A stretch of DNA of 29,357 nt from an uncultured Collinsella sp. Lineage in GTDB: Bacteria > Actinomycetota > Coriobacteriia > Coriobacteriales > Coriobacteriaceae. Position 1 is the first letter of the stretch. Each line of letters starts with the position of its first letter. The position numbers and the translations under genes are program-made. This document shows, piece after piece, positions 1 through 7,909 of this stretch. Location of the stretch: contig UQWQ01000015.1 in NCBI GenBank assembly GCA_900544755.1, positions 1-29,357 on the forward strand, read 5' to 3'. The notes under the pieces are model-generated. The model worked only from the letters and a program-made list of their open reading frames with translations, did no database searches and was not told where the DNA came from.

Positions 1-39
1 AGACGAAATAGTCCGTTTTCCTCCGTCCCCAAGGGATCA

Positions 40-1668
40 TTACAGTGAGTCGATAAAGCGCTGCTGGGCGGCGCGGCCGGCTTCGTCCCACTTAAAGACG
101 CCGGCGTTGTCGAGCACGTGGCCAAACACTACGCCGACTTCCTCGTGCAGGATGCCGATGGCGCTATCCGCCGTAAGCTCGTCGGCGCGGCGGGCATAGA
201 CATCCTCGGCCCACGCGGCATGGCTACGGCAGAGGTCGTCGCCCTCGAGCGCGCCGGCAAGGTCGTAGCTGGTATCGGCTTTGGCCGCCAGCAGGTGCTC
301 GCGGACAGCGCCGAGCTCGGGAACCAGACGCGGCGGCAAAATGGCCAGGCCCATGACCTCGATCAGGCCGATGTTCTCCTTCTTAATATGGTGAAACTCG
401 GCATGCGGGTGGAACACGCCCAGCGGGTGCTCGTCGGTCGTGATGTTGCAACGAAGCGCCAGGTAGGCCTCGTAGATCTCGCCGCCGGCATTGCCGCGGG
501 AGTCGACGCGGCGGATGACGGGCGTCACGGTGTTGTGCGCTACGCCGTCGGCCGTGTGCGCGATAACGCCCACAGACTCGTCGGTCCACTCGCGCCAGGC
601 GAGGATAATCTTCTCGGCAGCGTCGAGCAGCTGAGCGCGGTCATGCGAGCGCAGGCGCAGCACCGAGAGCGGCCACTGCAGCACAGTGCCGGTGACCTGG
701 TCAAAACCGGGCACGCTAAACTGCGAGACCTCGGCGGCATGCATCATGGGGAACTCGTGCGCGCCGCCCTGGAAGTGGTCGTGCGACAGAATCGAGCCGC
801 CCACGATAGACAGGTCGGCGTTGGAGCCGATGAAGTAATGCGGGAACAGGTCCACAAAGTCGAGCAGGCAGGTCAAGCCCTTGCGGTCGACGTGCATCGG
901 ACGATGCTCGGAGCTCATGGCAATGCAATGCTCGTTAAAGTACGCGTACGGGCTGTACTGGAAACCCCAGCGCTCGCCGTTGAGCTGGATGGGGATAATG
1001 CGCAGGTTTTGGCGAGCGGGGTGAGCGCCGCCGTCGGCTGCGGCGGAGCGTCCGGGATAGCCCTCGTTTTCGATGCAGAGCTGGCAGGCGGGATACTTCT
1101 CGCCCGTGTTCTTTGCGGCACCAGCCGCGGCGATATCGCGTGGGTCCTTCTCAGGCTTGGAGAGGTTGATGGTGATCTCAAGATCGCCCCAGTTGGTGGG
1201 GGTGCTCCATTTGATGTTGCGCGCGATGGCGGCACGGCGCACGTAGCCGGCGTCGCAGCACAGGCCGTAGAACCAGTCGGTTGCGGCGCGGGGCTCGTTG
1301 ACGCCCATGCGTCCGTTGAACTCCTCGTTTACAACCGAAGGCCTCGGCATGAGCGCACCCATGATGCGCATGGCGATGCGGTCGCGGCCTGACGCCGTGT
1401 CCTCGGCGGCACCGTTGGTAACGGCGGCCTCGGAAAGCGCGGCAAGCGTGCCTTCAAGATCAAAGTCGGGCAGGGTATTGGGGTGCAAGAGCGAGAGTTT
1501 CTCAACCTGGAGCGCCCAGGCCATATCGAGTGCGGGACCCGTGGCGCCGATGCACTCCAAAATGGTGTTGTATGCCCAGATCCGGTCGTCCTGGCCGATC
1601 ATCGATCGGTGGATGGCGTACTCGATCAGGTTCTGCGCGGCCTCTCGCACGTCAGTCATTACAGCCAT
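40..1668 (-). CDS. galT: UTP/UDP-glucose--hexose-1-phosphate uridylyltransferase, class II GalT
   Basis: Transfers UMP from UDP-glucose to galactose-1-phosphate in the cytoplasmic Leloir pathway. The protein is about 540 aa, slightly longer than the roughly 490-500 aa usual for the class II (Gram-positive type) GalT family. It carries the family block SILSHDHFQGGAHEF near residue 295, with two His residues flanking an Asp, in place of the HPHxQ motif of class I enzymes. It lies directly downstream of galK. The galK stop overlaps an internal ATG at 1659 in a TAATG arrangement, which suggests translational coupling. An alternative ATG at 1668 has AAGGGGG ten bases upstream. The two starts differ by three residues and I cannot decide between them. 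The stop codon is 39 bases from the window edge, so its terminator is not visible. Confidence 0.95.
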   Translation of the reverse strand: MAVMTDVREAAQNLIEYAIHRSMIGQDDRIWAYNTILECIGATGPALDMAWALQVEKLSLLHPNTLPDFDLEGTLAALSEAAVTNGAAEDTASGRDRIAMRIMGALMPRPSVVNEEFNGRMGVNEPRAATDWFYGLCCDAGYVRRAAIARNIKWSTPTNWGDLEITINLSKPEKDPRDIAAAGAAKNTGEKYPACQLCIENEGYPGRSAAADGGAHPARQNLRIIPIQLNGERWGFQYSPYAYFNEHCIAMSSEHRPMHVDRKGLTCLLDFVDLFPHYFIGSNADLSIVGGSILSHDHFQGGAHEFPMMHAAEVSQFSVPGFDQVTGTVLQWPLSVLRLRSHDRAQLLDAAEKIILAWREWTDESVGVIAHTADGVAHNTVTPVIRRVDSRGNAGGEIYEAYLALRCNITTDEHPLGVFHPHAEFHHIKKENIGLIEVMGLAILPPRLVPELGAVREHLLAAKADTSYDLAGALEGDDLCRSHAAWAEDVYARRADELTADSAIGILHEEVGVVFGHVLDNAGVFKWDEAGRAAQQRFIDSL

Positions 1669-2864
1669 GCCGCGTAAGCCCCCTTGTCAGAGATGGCGTA
1701 GTGACGGGCAGAGCCCTCGCCCAGCCAGCCGTTCATCTTGGCAATGAAGGTGTCGACCAGATCGAGCGGCACGAAGGCCTGGATGGTGCCACCAAAGCCG
1801 CCACCGTGAATGCGAACGGCGCCGCGGCCGTCGAGCACGTGCTCGGCCAGCGCCAAGGCATACATGGAAGGCTGTTCAGATCCCAGCTTGGCAACGACAT
1901 TCTGCAGGTACATGGCAGAGCTGGCGCCGGACTCGCGCGTCAGGACCAGGAACTGGTCAATGTCGCCAGCGTTCAGGGCTGCCCAGCGCTTGTCGACCAG
2001 GCCGTTCTCGTACCAGTAGTGAACGGCGCGCAGGCAGGCGCGGTCGCCCAGCTTGGCGCGCAGCTCGGGGAGCTTGGCGTCAAAGTCGGCAATGTTTACC
2101 TCGCACAGGCGTGCCTTGCCAAACTCGGCGGCGACGTCCTGCATCTCGCGCGGAACGGCGGCGTAGTCGTCGGTAGCCGCCACATGGTCGGCGCCAACCT
2201 TAACGAGCACGAGCGCATAGCCGTGATCCTCAAAGTTGAGCTCGAGCTTCTGGGTCTTAGGCTGGGCCTGGTCCTCAAAGTCCATGTAGGCAAGGCCGCC
2301 CAGGCACACAGCGGCCTGGTCCATCAGACCGCAGGGCTTGCCGTAGTAGTTGTTCTCGGTGCGCTGACTCATCTGGGCGAGCGCGACGGGATCAATGGCG
2401 GGCGCGCCCCAGAGCGTCTCCATGGCGCGGCCGTAAGCCGCCTCGACAGCGGCGGAGCTAGAAAGGCCGCCACCCGAGGGGACGGAGCAGGTAAAGGCAA
2501 AGTCGAAGCCCTGGGGCTCAACGCCCAGAGCAGCGACCTCGTGGGCCATGCCGCGCACGAGGCTTGCGGACGTGCCCTTCTCGGACTCCTGAACATTCAG
2601 CGTGTCGAGGGTAATCTCAAACGTGGGGTAGCCCTCGTCGGCGACGCGGACCTTGTTGGAATCGGTTGCCACGGCGATGCCGTCGACGGCGACATCGAGC
2701 GAGCCGGCGATAACGTGACCGCCCTCGTGATCGGTGTGGTTGCCGCTGATCTCGGAACGGCCGGGCGCGTGCACATAGAGCACCTGGCGATCGCCGATGG
2801 GGCCAAACTCCTCCTCAAACAGCTTGGTGAGCGTGGCGAGTGTCTTTTCGTCGGGGGTGGTCAT
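1659..2864 (-). CDS. galK: galactokinase
   Basis: Phosphorylates galactose to galactose-1-phosphate with ATP (GHMP kinase superfamily). At 401 aa it has the usual family length. The sugar-binding signature GRSEISGNHTDHEGG lies near residue 35. The phosphate-binding loop reads VPSGGGLSSSAA near residue 125, and the C-terminal glycine-rich motif is HGGGFGGTIQAF. The start at 2864 (MTTPDEK) was chosen because AAAGGA sits about six bases upstream; extending to 2936 would add a low-complexity leader that runs through the operator region. It is first in the galK-galT operon and is transcribed away from a LacI-type regulator, with operator-like sequences just upstream. Confidence 0.97.
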   Translation of the reverse strand: MTTPDEKTLATLTKLFEEEFGPIGDRQVLYVHAPGRSEISGNHTDHEGGHVIAGSLDVAVDGIAVATDSNKVRVADEGYPTFEITLDTLNVQESEKGTSASLVRGMAHEVAALGVEPQGFDFAFTCSVPSGGGLSSSAAVEAAYGRAMETLWGAPAIDPVALAQMSQRTENNYYGKPCGLMDQAAVCLGGLAYMDFEDQAQPKTQKLELNFEDHGYALVLVKVGADHVAATDDYAAVPREMQDVAAEFGKARLCEVNIADFDAKLPELRAKLGDRACLRAVHYWYENGLVDKRWAALNAGDIDQFLVLTRESGASSAMYLQNVVAKLGSEQPSMYALALAEHVLDGRGAVRIHGGGFGGTIQAFVPLDLVDTFIAKMNGWLGEGSARHYAISDKGAYAAWL

Positions 2865-2909
2865 GAGGGTCCTTTCCTTGGCGCATACTGACGAGTTTTC
2901 CGTCGTAGT

Positions 2910-2922
2910 GAGTACGTTAACA
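2910..2922 (+). promoter_or_regulatory. gal operator candidate O1
   Basis: First of three copies of GAGTACGTTAACA between galK and the LacI-family gene, 46 bases upstream of the galK start. The core TACGTTAACA is part of an imperfect palindrome around GTTAAC, as expected for a LacI-family operator. The position fits repression of galKT. The binding protein is inferred from proximity. Confidence 0.65.
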
Positions 2923-2972
2923 ATCTGAAGCGGCATAAACTCAGCATCTACGATGCCGCACGTTACGGGCTA

Positions 2973-2985
2973 TGTTAACGTACTC
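2973..2985 (-). promoter_or_regulatory. gal operator candidate O2
   Basis: Second copy, in reverse orientation: the plus strand reads TGTTAACGTACTC and is flanked by TA on the left. With its flank it forms TATGTTAACGTA, a near-perfect 12-bp palindrome. It lies about 50 bp from O1. Confidence 0.65.
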
Positions 2986-3096
2986 ATAACACAACACTTA
3001 TCACTTTTTGAGAATCTGGTAATCGGTAGAAATTCAGCCGTGAACGGTACTGCCGTATGGACTTATAAAGCAGAAGAGTTGCGGATTGAAAAAGTA

Positions 3097-3109
3097 GAGT
3101 ACGTTAACA
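3097..3109 (+). promoter_or_regulatory. gal operator candidate O3
   Basis: Third exact 13-base copy, 94 bases upstream of the LacI-family start codon. With O1 and O2 it could support looping and autoregulation. The remainder of the 338-bp gap (2865-3202) is AT-rich. No sigma-70 pair stands out. Confidence 0.6.
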
Positions 3110-3202
3110 TGCGTCCGACGATAGCGGGCCTCGGCGCGGGGTGTATTTCTGCCCGGGCCGGCATGCACGCTATTCAGATCTCGCAAGAGTGAAGGTGATC
3201 CT

Positions 3203-4234
3203 GTGGCAAGGCGCCCGTCCAACGATACAGGTACGCGTCCGGTCTCCATGGCCGACGTCGCCCGCGCTGCTGGCGTTTCGCAGCAGACGGTTTCGCGCGT
3301 CGCCAACGGCTTGCCCAACGTTAACGAGCAGACGCGCCAGCGCGTGCAAGCCGCGATGCAAGAGCTCGGCTTTCGTCCGAGTTATGCCGGTCGCTCGCTG
3401 CGCGATGGCCGTTACCATTCGGTTGGCCTGTGCATCAACGATGTCACCAAGTTTGGCAACCTCTCAATGATCGACGGCATCGCCAGCGCTGCTCGCGAGC
3501 ATAATTGCGCCATCACGCTGGTCGAGATGTCCAAGACCGAGGAATTCTCGCTTGCCGAGGCAACGCGTCGTATGGCCGCGCTGCCCGTGGACGGCATCAT
3601 TATCGGCATGAGTCGTATGGCTCCCGATTTTGAGACGTTTGATCCACTGCCGGGCATTGGCACGGTCATCGTTACCATGTATGCGCATCCGCGCGTGACC
3701 ACAGTTGATTCCGACCATTACGGCTGCTCGCTGTTGCTTATGGACCATCTGTTTGAGCTGGGGCACGAGCAGATTCGCTATATTGGCGGCCCGTCCTTCT
3801 CGGTCGACGAGCAATTTCGTCGCGCCGGTTGGCAGGATGCGCTCGAGCGTAAACACATCGCGCCGGCAGAACCGCTCGAGGGCGACTGGTCTGCTAACAG
3901 CGGTTACGAGGCCGGCAGGTACCTGGCCGAGCATGACCGCGCCATGACGGCGATTTACGCGGCAAACGACCAGATGGCAAACGGCGCCATTGCAGCGCTG
4001 CGCGATAGCGGCCTGCGCGTGCCCGAGGACGTGAGCGTGGTGGGCGTCGACGATTCGCTCGATGACTTTGTCGCACATAACGAGCTCACGACTGTCCGAT
4101 TCGATTTGCATCAGCGTGGACGCGAGGTATTCGAGCATGCGGTTCCCAAGGCGGGGGCGTCGGACAGGCCCGTCGCCATTCGCATTCCCGGTCAGCTCAT
4201 CGTTCGGCATACCACGGCAGCTCCGCGCGCATAG
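3203..4234 (+). CDS. LacI-family transcriptional regulator (probable gal repressor)
   Basis: DNA-binding repressor of about 343 aa, the usual LacI/GalR length. An N-terminal helix-turn-helix and hinge are clear at residues 15-40 (SMADVARAAGVSQQTVSRVA). A periplasmic-binding-like sugar domain follows, ending with the typical block AIYAANDQMANGAIAALRDSG and VSVVGVDDS. The start is GTG at 3203 with GAAGGTG a few bases upstream. It is divergent from galK, and three identical operator-like sites lie in between, so control of galKT and itself is the simplest reading. The ligand (galactose, a galactoside or a phosphate ester) cannot be read from sequence. Confidence 0.93.
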   Translation: MARRPSNDTGTRPVSMADVARAAGVSQQTVSRVANGLPNVNEQTRQRVQAAMQELGFRPSYAGRSLRDGRYHSVGLCINDVTKFGNLSMIDGIASAAREHNCAITLVEMSKTEEFSLAEATRRMAALPVDGIIIGMSRMAPDFETFDPLPGIGTVIVTMYAHPRVTTVDSDHYGCSLLLMDHLFELGHEQIRYIGGPSFSVDEQFRRAGWQDALERKHIAPAEPLEGDWSANSGYEAGRYLAEHDRAMTAIYAANDQMANGAIAALRDSGLRVPEDVSVVGVDDSLDDFVAHNELTTVRFDLHQRGREVFEHAVPKAGASDRPVAIRIPGQLIVRHTTAAPRA

Positions 4235-4320
4235 TTTTCGCAGGTCAACGGCTTGGCGTTGCGCTTCAATAACAATCGGTAAGGATGCTGGCAGATAGCC
4301 GTGGCTATAAAGGTGAGTGC

Positions 4321-4347
4321 TATGATAGACGGGTTCATTTGTCTATC
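4321..4347 (+). promoter_or_regulatory. -10-like box and 7-bp inverted repeat upstream of fprA
   Basis: TATGAT at 4321-4326 resembles a -10 box, but no good -35 is visible. It overlaps a perfect inverted repeat, GATAGAC (4324-4330) and GTCTATC (4341-4347), with a 10-base spacer. The repeat ends one base before the Shine-Dalgarno AGGAGG. It could be an operator for a redox- or nitric-oxide-responsive factor, or an mRNA hairpin controlling translation. Confidence 0.4.
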
Positions 4348-4363
4348 TAGGAGGCTTTGCCTG

Positions 4364-5524
4364 ATGGAGATCACCAAGGATATCCGCTACATTGGCGTTG
4401 ACGATCACGACATTGACCTGTTCGAGGGCCAGTACGATGTGTCCGAGAACGGTATGGCATACAACAGCTACGTTATCTTGGGCGAGAAGATCGCTGTCGC
4501 CGATTCGGTCGATGGCGGTTTTGTCGACGAGTGGCTCGGCAACCTCGAGGCCGTGCTCGACGGTCGCACGCCCGACTACCTGGTCATCCATCACATGGAG
4601 CCCGATCACTCCGCCGGCATCGCCGCCTTTATGGAGCGCTATCCCCAGGCGCAGATTGTGGCAAGCATGGGCGCCTTCCGCATGATGGTCAACTACTTTG
4701 GCACGGACTACCCCGAGCGCAAGATGGTTGTCAAAGAGGGCGACGTGCTCGACCTGGGCGGCCACAGCCTGACCTTCGTTGGCGCCCCCAACGTTCACTG
4801 GCCCGAGGTGCTGTTCTCCTACGAGGCCACCGACAAGGTGCTCTTTAGTGCCGACGGCTTTGGCAAGTTTGGCGCCAACGACATCGAGGATCCGGAAGGG
4901 TGGGCCTGCGAGGCGCGCCGTTACTACTTTGGCATCGTGGGCAAGTTCGGCAAGTTTGTACAGGCCGTGCTCAAGAAGGCCGCCGATTTGGACATCCAGG
5001 TCATCTGCCCGCTCCATGGTCCCGTTCTTACCGAGAACCTGGGCTATTACCTCGACACCTACAACACCTGGTCGAGCTATCAGCCCGAGGACGAGGGCAT
5101 CACGATTGCCTACGCGAGCGTCTACGGCCACCTGAAGGCCGCCGTCGAGGAGCTCGCCGCAGCGCTCGAGGCTCGCGGCCAGAAGGTCTCCGTTTTTGAC
5201 TTGGCTCGCGACGACATGGCCGAGGCCGTTGAGGACGCGTTCCGCTACGACCGCCTGGTGCTCGCCTCCATCACCTATCAGGGCGAGATCTTCCCGTTCA
5301 TGAGCACCTTCATCCACACGCTCGCCGAGCATGCCTATCAGAACCGTACCGTGGCGCTTGTCGAGGCCGGTTCCTGGGCGCCTGCAGCTGCCAAGGTTAT
5401 GACCAAGGAGCTCGAGGGTATGAAGGACATCACCCTGGCGCAGAACAAGGTGACCGTCCTGGGTTCGCTCAACGACGCCTCGCGCGCTCAGATCGAGGCC
5501 CTCGCCGACGAGCTTTCCAAGTAG
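4364..5524 (+). CDS. A-type flavoprotein / flavodiiron protein (FprA family)
   Basis: Soluble flavodiiron protein of 386 aa, a family that reduces O2 to water and/or NO to N2O in anaerobes. The N-terminal half is a metallo-beta-lactamase-like diiron domain. The ligand motif HMEPDH is at residues 77-82 (HxExDH), followed by NVHWPE, FSADGFG and CPLHGPV, which supply the remaining His/Asp ligands. The C-terminal half is flavodoxin-like and begins near residue 245 (IAYASVYGHLK, the FMN phosphate loop). There is no rubredoxin or NADH-oxidoreductase extension, so electrons must come from a separate carrier. Start chosen at 4364 because AGGAGG lies nine bases upstream. It is monocistronic and followed by a strong terminator. 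Confidence 0.94.
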   Translation: MEITKDIRYIGVDDHDIDLFEGQYDVSENGMAYNSYVILGEKIAVADSVDGGFVDEWLGNLEAVLDGRTPDYLVIHHMEPDHSAGIAAFMERYPQAQIVASMGAFRMMVNYFGTDYPERKMVVKEGDVLDLGGHSLTFVGAPNVHWPEVLFSYEATDKVLFSADGFGKFGANDIEDPEGWACEARRYYFGIVGKFGKFVQAVLKKAADLDIQVICPLHGPVLTENLGYYLDTYNTWSSYQPEDEGITIAYASVYGHLKAAVEELAAALEARGQKVSVFDLARDDMAEAVEDAFRYDRLVLASITYQGEIFPFMSTFIHTLAEHAYQNRTVALVEAGSWAPAAAKVMTKELEGMKDITLAQNKVTVLGSLNDASRAQIEALADELSK

Positions 5525-5547
5525 CGACACGTTCACTTTTAACGCTC

Positions 5548-5592
5548 AAACCACCACAAAGGGGACAGGCACCTTTGTGGTGGTTTTCTTTT
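5548..5592 (+). terminator. strong hairpin terminator after fprA (GGGGACAG loop)
   Basis: Perfect 15-bp stem: arms 5548-5562 (starting AAACCACCACAAAG) and 5572-5586. It is followed by a T-rich tract. The arm end and loop read GGGGACAGGCA. It lies between convergent fprA and the DeoR-type gene, whose stop codon (5591-5593) touches the T-tract, so it may serve both. The loop matches those at 14453-14489, 23519-23539 and 26798-26834. Confidence 0.85.
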
Positions 5593-6394
5593 AGCTGGTG
5601 GCGATGATGAGGGCTGGACGTGCGTTGTCGACGATCTCGGCGATTGAGGTGGCGACGGCGTGATCGGGGTCACGGTCCATCACGATGGCGTTGACGTCGG
5701 TCAGCTCGGCAAAGCGGTACATGCCACGTCCGTTGACCTTACTGGCGTCCATGAGGGCGACACTTTGACGAGCAGCACCGACCATAGCCGCTTTGGTCTC
5801 GGCCATCTGGGGAAAGTCGGTGGTAAAGCCGCAGCCGGGAACGAAAGCGCCAGGGCACATGACGGCAAGGTCGGCGTGGACCATTTGGAGCGCCTGCATG
5901 GTAAGTGGGCCGTACAGATAGCGATGGCCTTTGCGCAGTGCCCCGCCCAGCATGACGACATCGACTGAGGGCATGCTCTCGTCGATGTAATCGGCAATGG
6001 TAATGTCGGCCGTGATGACGGTGATGCCATCGCGCTGGTCGAGGAGCCGAACGAACTCGAGTGCCGTGGTGCCGGAGTCGACAAGCACCGTGTCGCCGTC
6101 GTTAACAAGCCTGATAGCGCTTTGGGCAATGGCTTGCTTGGCGGCAACGTTGACGTTGATGCGGCGATCCTGCGTGGAGACGGTTAGGCGTTTGTGGAGC
6201 GACACGGCGCCGCCGTGCGTGCGGCGCAACTTGCCGGACTCGGCTAGCGCGTCCAGGTCGGCGCGGGCGGTGACGGAGGATACGCCAAAGGTCTGGGCGA
6301 TTTCTGCCACCTGCACCGAGGCGTTATGTTCAAGCATCTCCATGATGGCGGCGCGTCGCTCATCGGCGAAAGCTCGGGTTGTTGCGTGGGCCAT
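5591..6394 (-). CDS. DeoR-family transcriptional regulator
   Basis: Repressor of 267 aa with an N-terminal winged helix-turn-helix (residues 12-62; SVTARADLDALAESGKLRR and the RTHGGA wing typical of DeoR/GlpR). A C-terminal sugar-phosphate sensor domain of the DeoRC type follows; VDSGTTALEFVRLL supplies the phosphate-binding loop and VMLGGALRKGHRYLYG is characteristic. It is divergent from the aldolase at 6730 and probably represses it, with a phosphorylated sugar such as fructose- or tagatose-phosphate as ligand. The adjacency is seen; the ligand is inferred. Confidence 0.9.
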   Translation of the reverse strand: MAHATTRAFADERRAAIMEMLEHNASVQVAEIAQTFGVSSVTARADLDALAESGKLRRTHGGAVSLHKRLTVSTQDRRINVNVAAKQAIAQSAIRLVNDGDTVLVDSGTTALEFVRLLDQRDGITVITADITIADYIDESMPSVDVVMLGGALRKGHRYLYGPLTMQALQMVHADLAVMCPGAFVPGCGFTTDFPQMAETKAAMVGAARQSVALMDASKVNGRGMYRFAELTDVNAIVMDRDPDHAVATSIAEIVDNARPALIIATS

Positions 6395-6729
6395 AGCTGC
6401 TCCATCCTCAGCCTAAATTTGCAGGAATTGTGTTGAGTCTATTTTCGTTCATTTTCTTTTTGAGCAAGTAAACGCCTTTCGATTACTTATCTTTTCTATA
6501 AAAGAAAGATGATTCGCTTGAAAACGGTAATGTCGGATAGGGGAATTTAGCCTGAATCCCTTCCGTTTGCTTTTCAAAAACGAGCGTTTTGGCCTGCGTG
6601 CCGGCGATATCTCGTACATGCGACAGATGCGATTTTCATACAATGGGCGCAGCAAAATGCAAGGTAAAACGCCTTGCGGACACGTACGCCCGATGTCCAG
6701 ATGCGGGCGAGGGAGAGGAGCAAACGCTC
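6395..6729. promoter_or_regulatory. divergent promoter region, deoR-type gene / aldolase
   Basis: This 335-bp gap is AT-rich at 6420-6560 and GC-richer toward the aldolase. The candidate plus-strand -10 is TACAAT at 6639-6644, about 85 bases before the aldolase start; no convincing -35 is seen. A short palindromic stretch, CTTTTCTATAAAAG, lies near 6491-6504 inside ATCTTT...AAAGAT. TTTC-rich repeats at 6440-6500 resemble the loose TTTC half-sites reported for DeoR-family sugar repressors. I see no gene here. Confidence 0.4.
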
Positions 6730-7587
6730 ATGGCACTTGTTACCACCGAAAAGATGCTCAAGGACGCTCAGGCCGGCCACTACGCCGTCGGCGCGTTCAA
6801 CGTCGAGAACCTCGAGTTTGTTATGGCCGTTCTGGCCGCTGCCGAGGAGACCAAGTCCCCCGTCATCATGCAGACCACCCCGGGCACCATCAAGACCGCT
6901 GGTCTGGACTACTTCTACGGCATGGTCAAGGCTGCCGCCGAGCGCGCTTCCGTGCCCGTCGCCCTGCACCTCGATCACGGCGATGGCTATGACCGCTGCA
7001 TGCAGGCTTTCCGCACCGGCTACACCTCTGTCATGATTGACGGCTCGCACGAGTCCTTCGAGGACAACATTGCCCTGACCAAGTCCGTCGCCGACGCTGG
7101 CCGCGCCATGGGCGTGCCCGTCGAGGCTGAGCTCGGTAAGGTTGGCGGCAAGGAGGACGACGGTCCCGCGGTTGAGGGCGAGAGCCCCTACACCGATCCG
7201 GCCGAGGCCAAGGAGTTCGTCGAGCGCACTGGCTGCACCTCCCTCGCTATTGGCGTTGGCACCAGCCACGGCGTGTACACGAGCGATCCTCACATCGAGC
7301 AGTCCGTGGTCAAGGCCATTCGCGACGCCGTCGACGTGCCGCTGGTCCTGCACGGCACCTCCGGTGTGCCCGATGAGCAGGTTGCCGAGGCTGTGAAGAA
7401 CGGCATCTGCAAGGTCAACTACGCCACCGAGCTGCGTCAGGCCTACACCAAGGGCTTCATGGCCTACATGGCCGAGAACCCCGCCTGCTTCGATCCCAAG
7501 AAGCCGGCCAAGGAGGGCATGCGTGAGATCACTGAGCTGGTTAAGATCCGCATGACCAACCTCAACTCCGTGGGCAAAGCAGAGTAA
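6730..7587 (+). CDS. fba: class II fructose- (or tagatose-) bisphosphate aldolase
   Basis: Zn-dependent ketose-bisphosphate aldolase of 285 aa, cleaving a ketose-1,6-bisphosphate to DHAP and glyceraldehyde-3-phosphate. Visible family motifs are HLDHGDGYDRCMQA (Asp and Zn-binding His near residues 82-85), the block SVMIDGSHESFEDNI, EAELGKVGG, AIGVGTSHGVY (second Zn His) and VLHGTSGVPDEQ. The short GatY/KbaY-like length leaves open tagatose-bisphosphate specificity, which would fit the galactose genes upstream. Start at 6730 (MALVTTEK) with GAGAGGAG nine bases before it. Codon use is very biased toward C-ending codons, consistent with high expression. A divergent DeoR-type repressor probably controls it. 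Confidence 0.93.
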   Translation: MALVTTEKMLKDAQAGHYAVGAFNVENLEFVMAVLAAAEETKSPVIMQTTPGTIKTAGLDYFYGMVKAAAERASVPVALHLDHGDGYDRCMQAFRTGYTSVMIDGSHESFEDNIALTKSVADAGRAMGVPVEAELGKVGGKEDDGPAVEGESPYTDPAEAKEFVERTGCTSLAIGVGTSHGVYTSDPHIEQSVVKAIRDAVDVPLVLHGTSGVPDEQVAEAVKNGICKVNYATELRQAYTKGFMAYMAENPACFDPKKPAKEGMREITELVKIRMTNLNSVGKAE

Positions 7588-7620
7588 CAGCAAGGGTACT
7601 CCGACTCGCTACATATCCCG

Positions 7621-7745
7621 GGGAGGGACGAGGGCTTAGTTCCCCGATCGTCCTCGGGCATGCAAAAAGCCTCGCTGCGCACTTCGTGCGGCGAGGCTTT
7701 TTGCCCCCTGCGGAAAGATTGGGGAACTAAGCCCTCGTCCCTCCC
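7621..7745. repeat. 25-bp perfect inverted repeat flanking a terminator
   Basis: Arms 7621-7645 and 7721-7745 are exact reverse complements (left arm starts GGGAGGGACGAGGG and ends TTAGTTCCCC). They enclose 75 bp that hold a bidirectional terminator at 7664-7702. The nested palindromes could form a large cruciform or RNA hairpin. The element lies between the aldolase and the HAD gene, which are convergent. Confidence 0.9.
7664..7702. terminator. bidirectional rho-independent terminator
   Basis: AAAAAGCCTCGC pairs with GCGAGGCTTTTT. An inner CGCAC-TTC-GTGCG stem almost makes the hairpin continuous. A-run and T-run flanks make it functional in both directions, ending the aldolase transcript on the plus strand and the HAD/AraC unit on the minus strand. 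Confidence 0.9.
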
Positions 7746-7890
7746 AAGCTGACCTACTCGAGGTCGTCGCCCTTGTGGCGTTAGGGCGGAAAATAATAAG
7801 AAGCTTTCGCGCTGCGGAATGATTTTGGAAACTAAGTACGGGGACCCGCCCAAGCCGTTCTGCTCAATCGCCCTTATGGTGTTGGGGCTG
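7708..7890. repeat. two diverged direct copies of an ~80-bp non-coding sequence
   Basis: 7708-7789 and 7812-7890 align along their length. Both begin CTGCGGAA, then GATT, GG, AACTAAG, CCAAGC, CGCCCTT, TGG, GTT and GGGC in the same order. The first copy supplies the right arm of the 25-bp inverted repeat. No ORF is conserved between them. This fills the 322-bp gap 7588-7909 together with the inverted repeat. Confidence 0.65.
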
Positions 7891-7909
7891 AAAGGGTGGG
7901 ACGCGTGGG

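Noticed and set aside
118..1392. 424-codon plus-strand open frame opposite galT
   Set aside because: Antisense shadow of a clear galT reading frame in GC-rich DNA; no recognisable domain or ribosome-binding site.
1530..2891. 453-codon plus-strand open frame opposite galK
   Set aside because: Antisense shadow; galK motifs are unambiguous on the minus strand.
3310..3330. Fourth GTTAAC-containing gal operator inside the LacI-type gene
   Set aside because: Only ACGTTAAC matches and it encodes conserved helix-turn-helix-flanking residues, so it is probably coincidental.
4343..5536. 397-codon minus-strand open frame opposite fprA
   Set aside because: Antisense shadow of FprA, whose metal ligands are all conserved in the plus frame.
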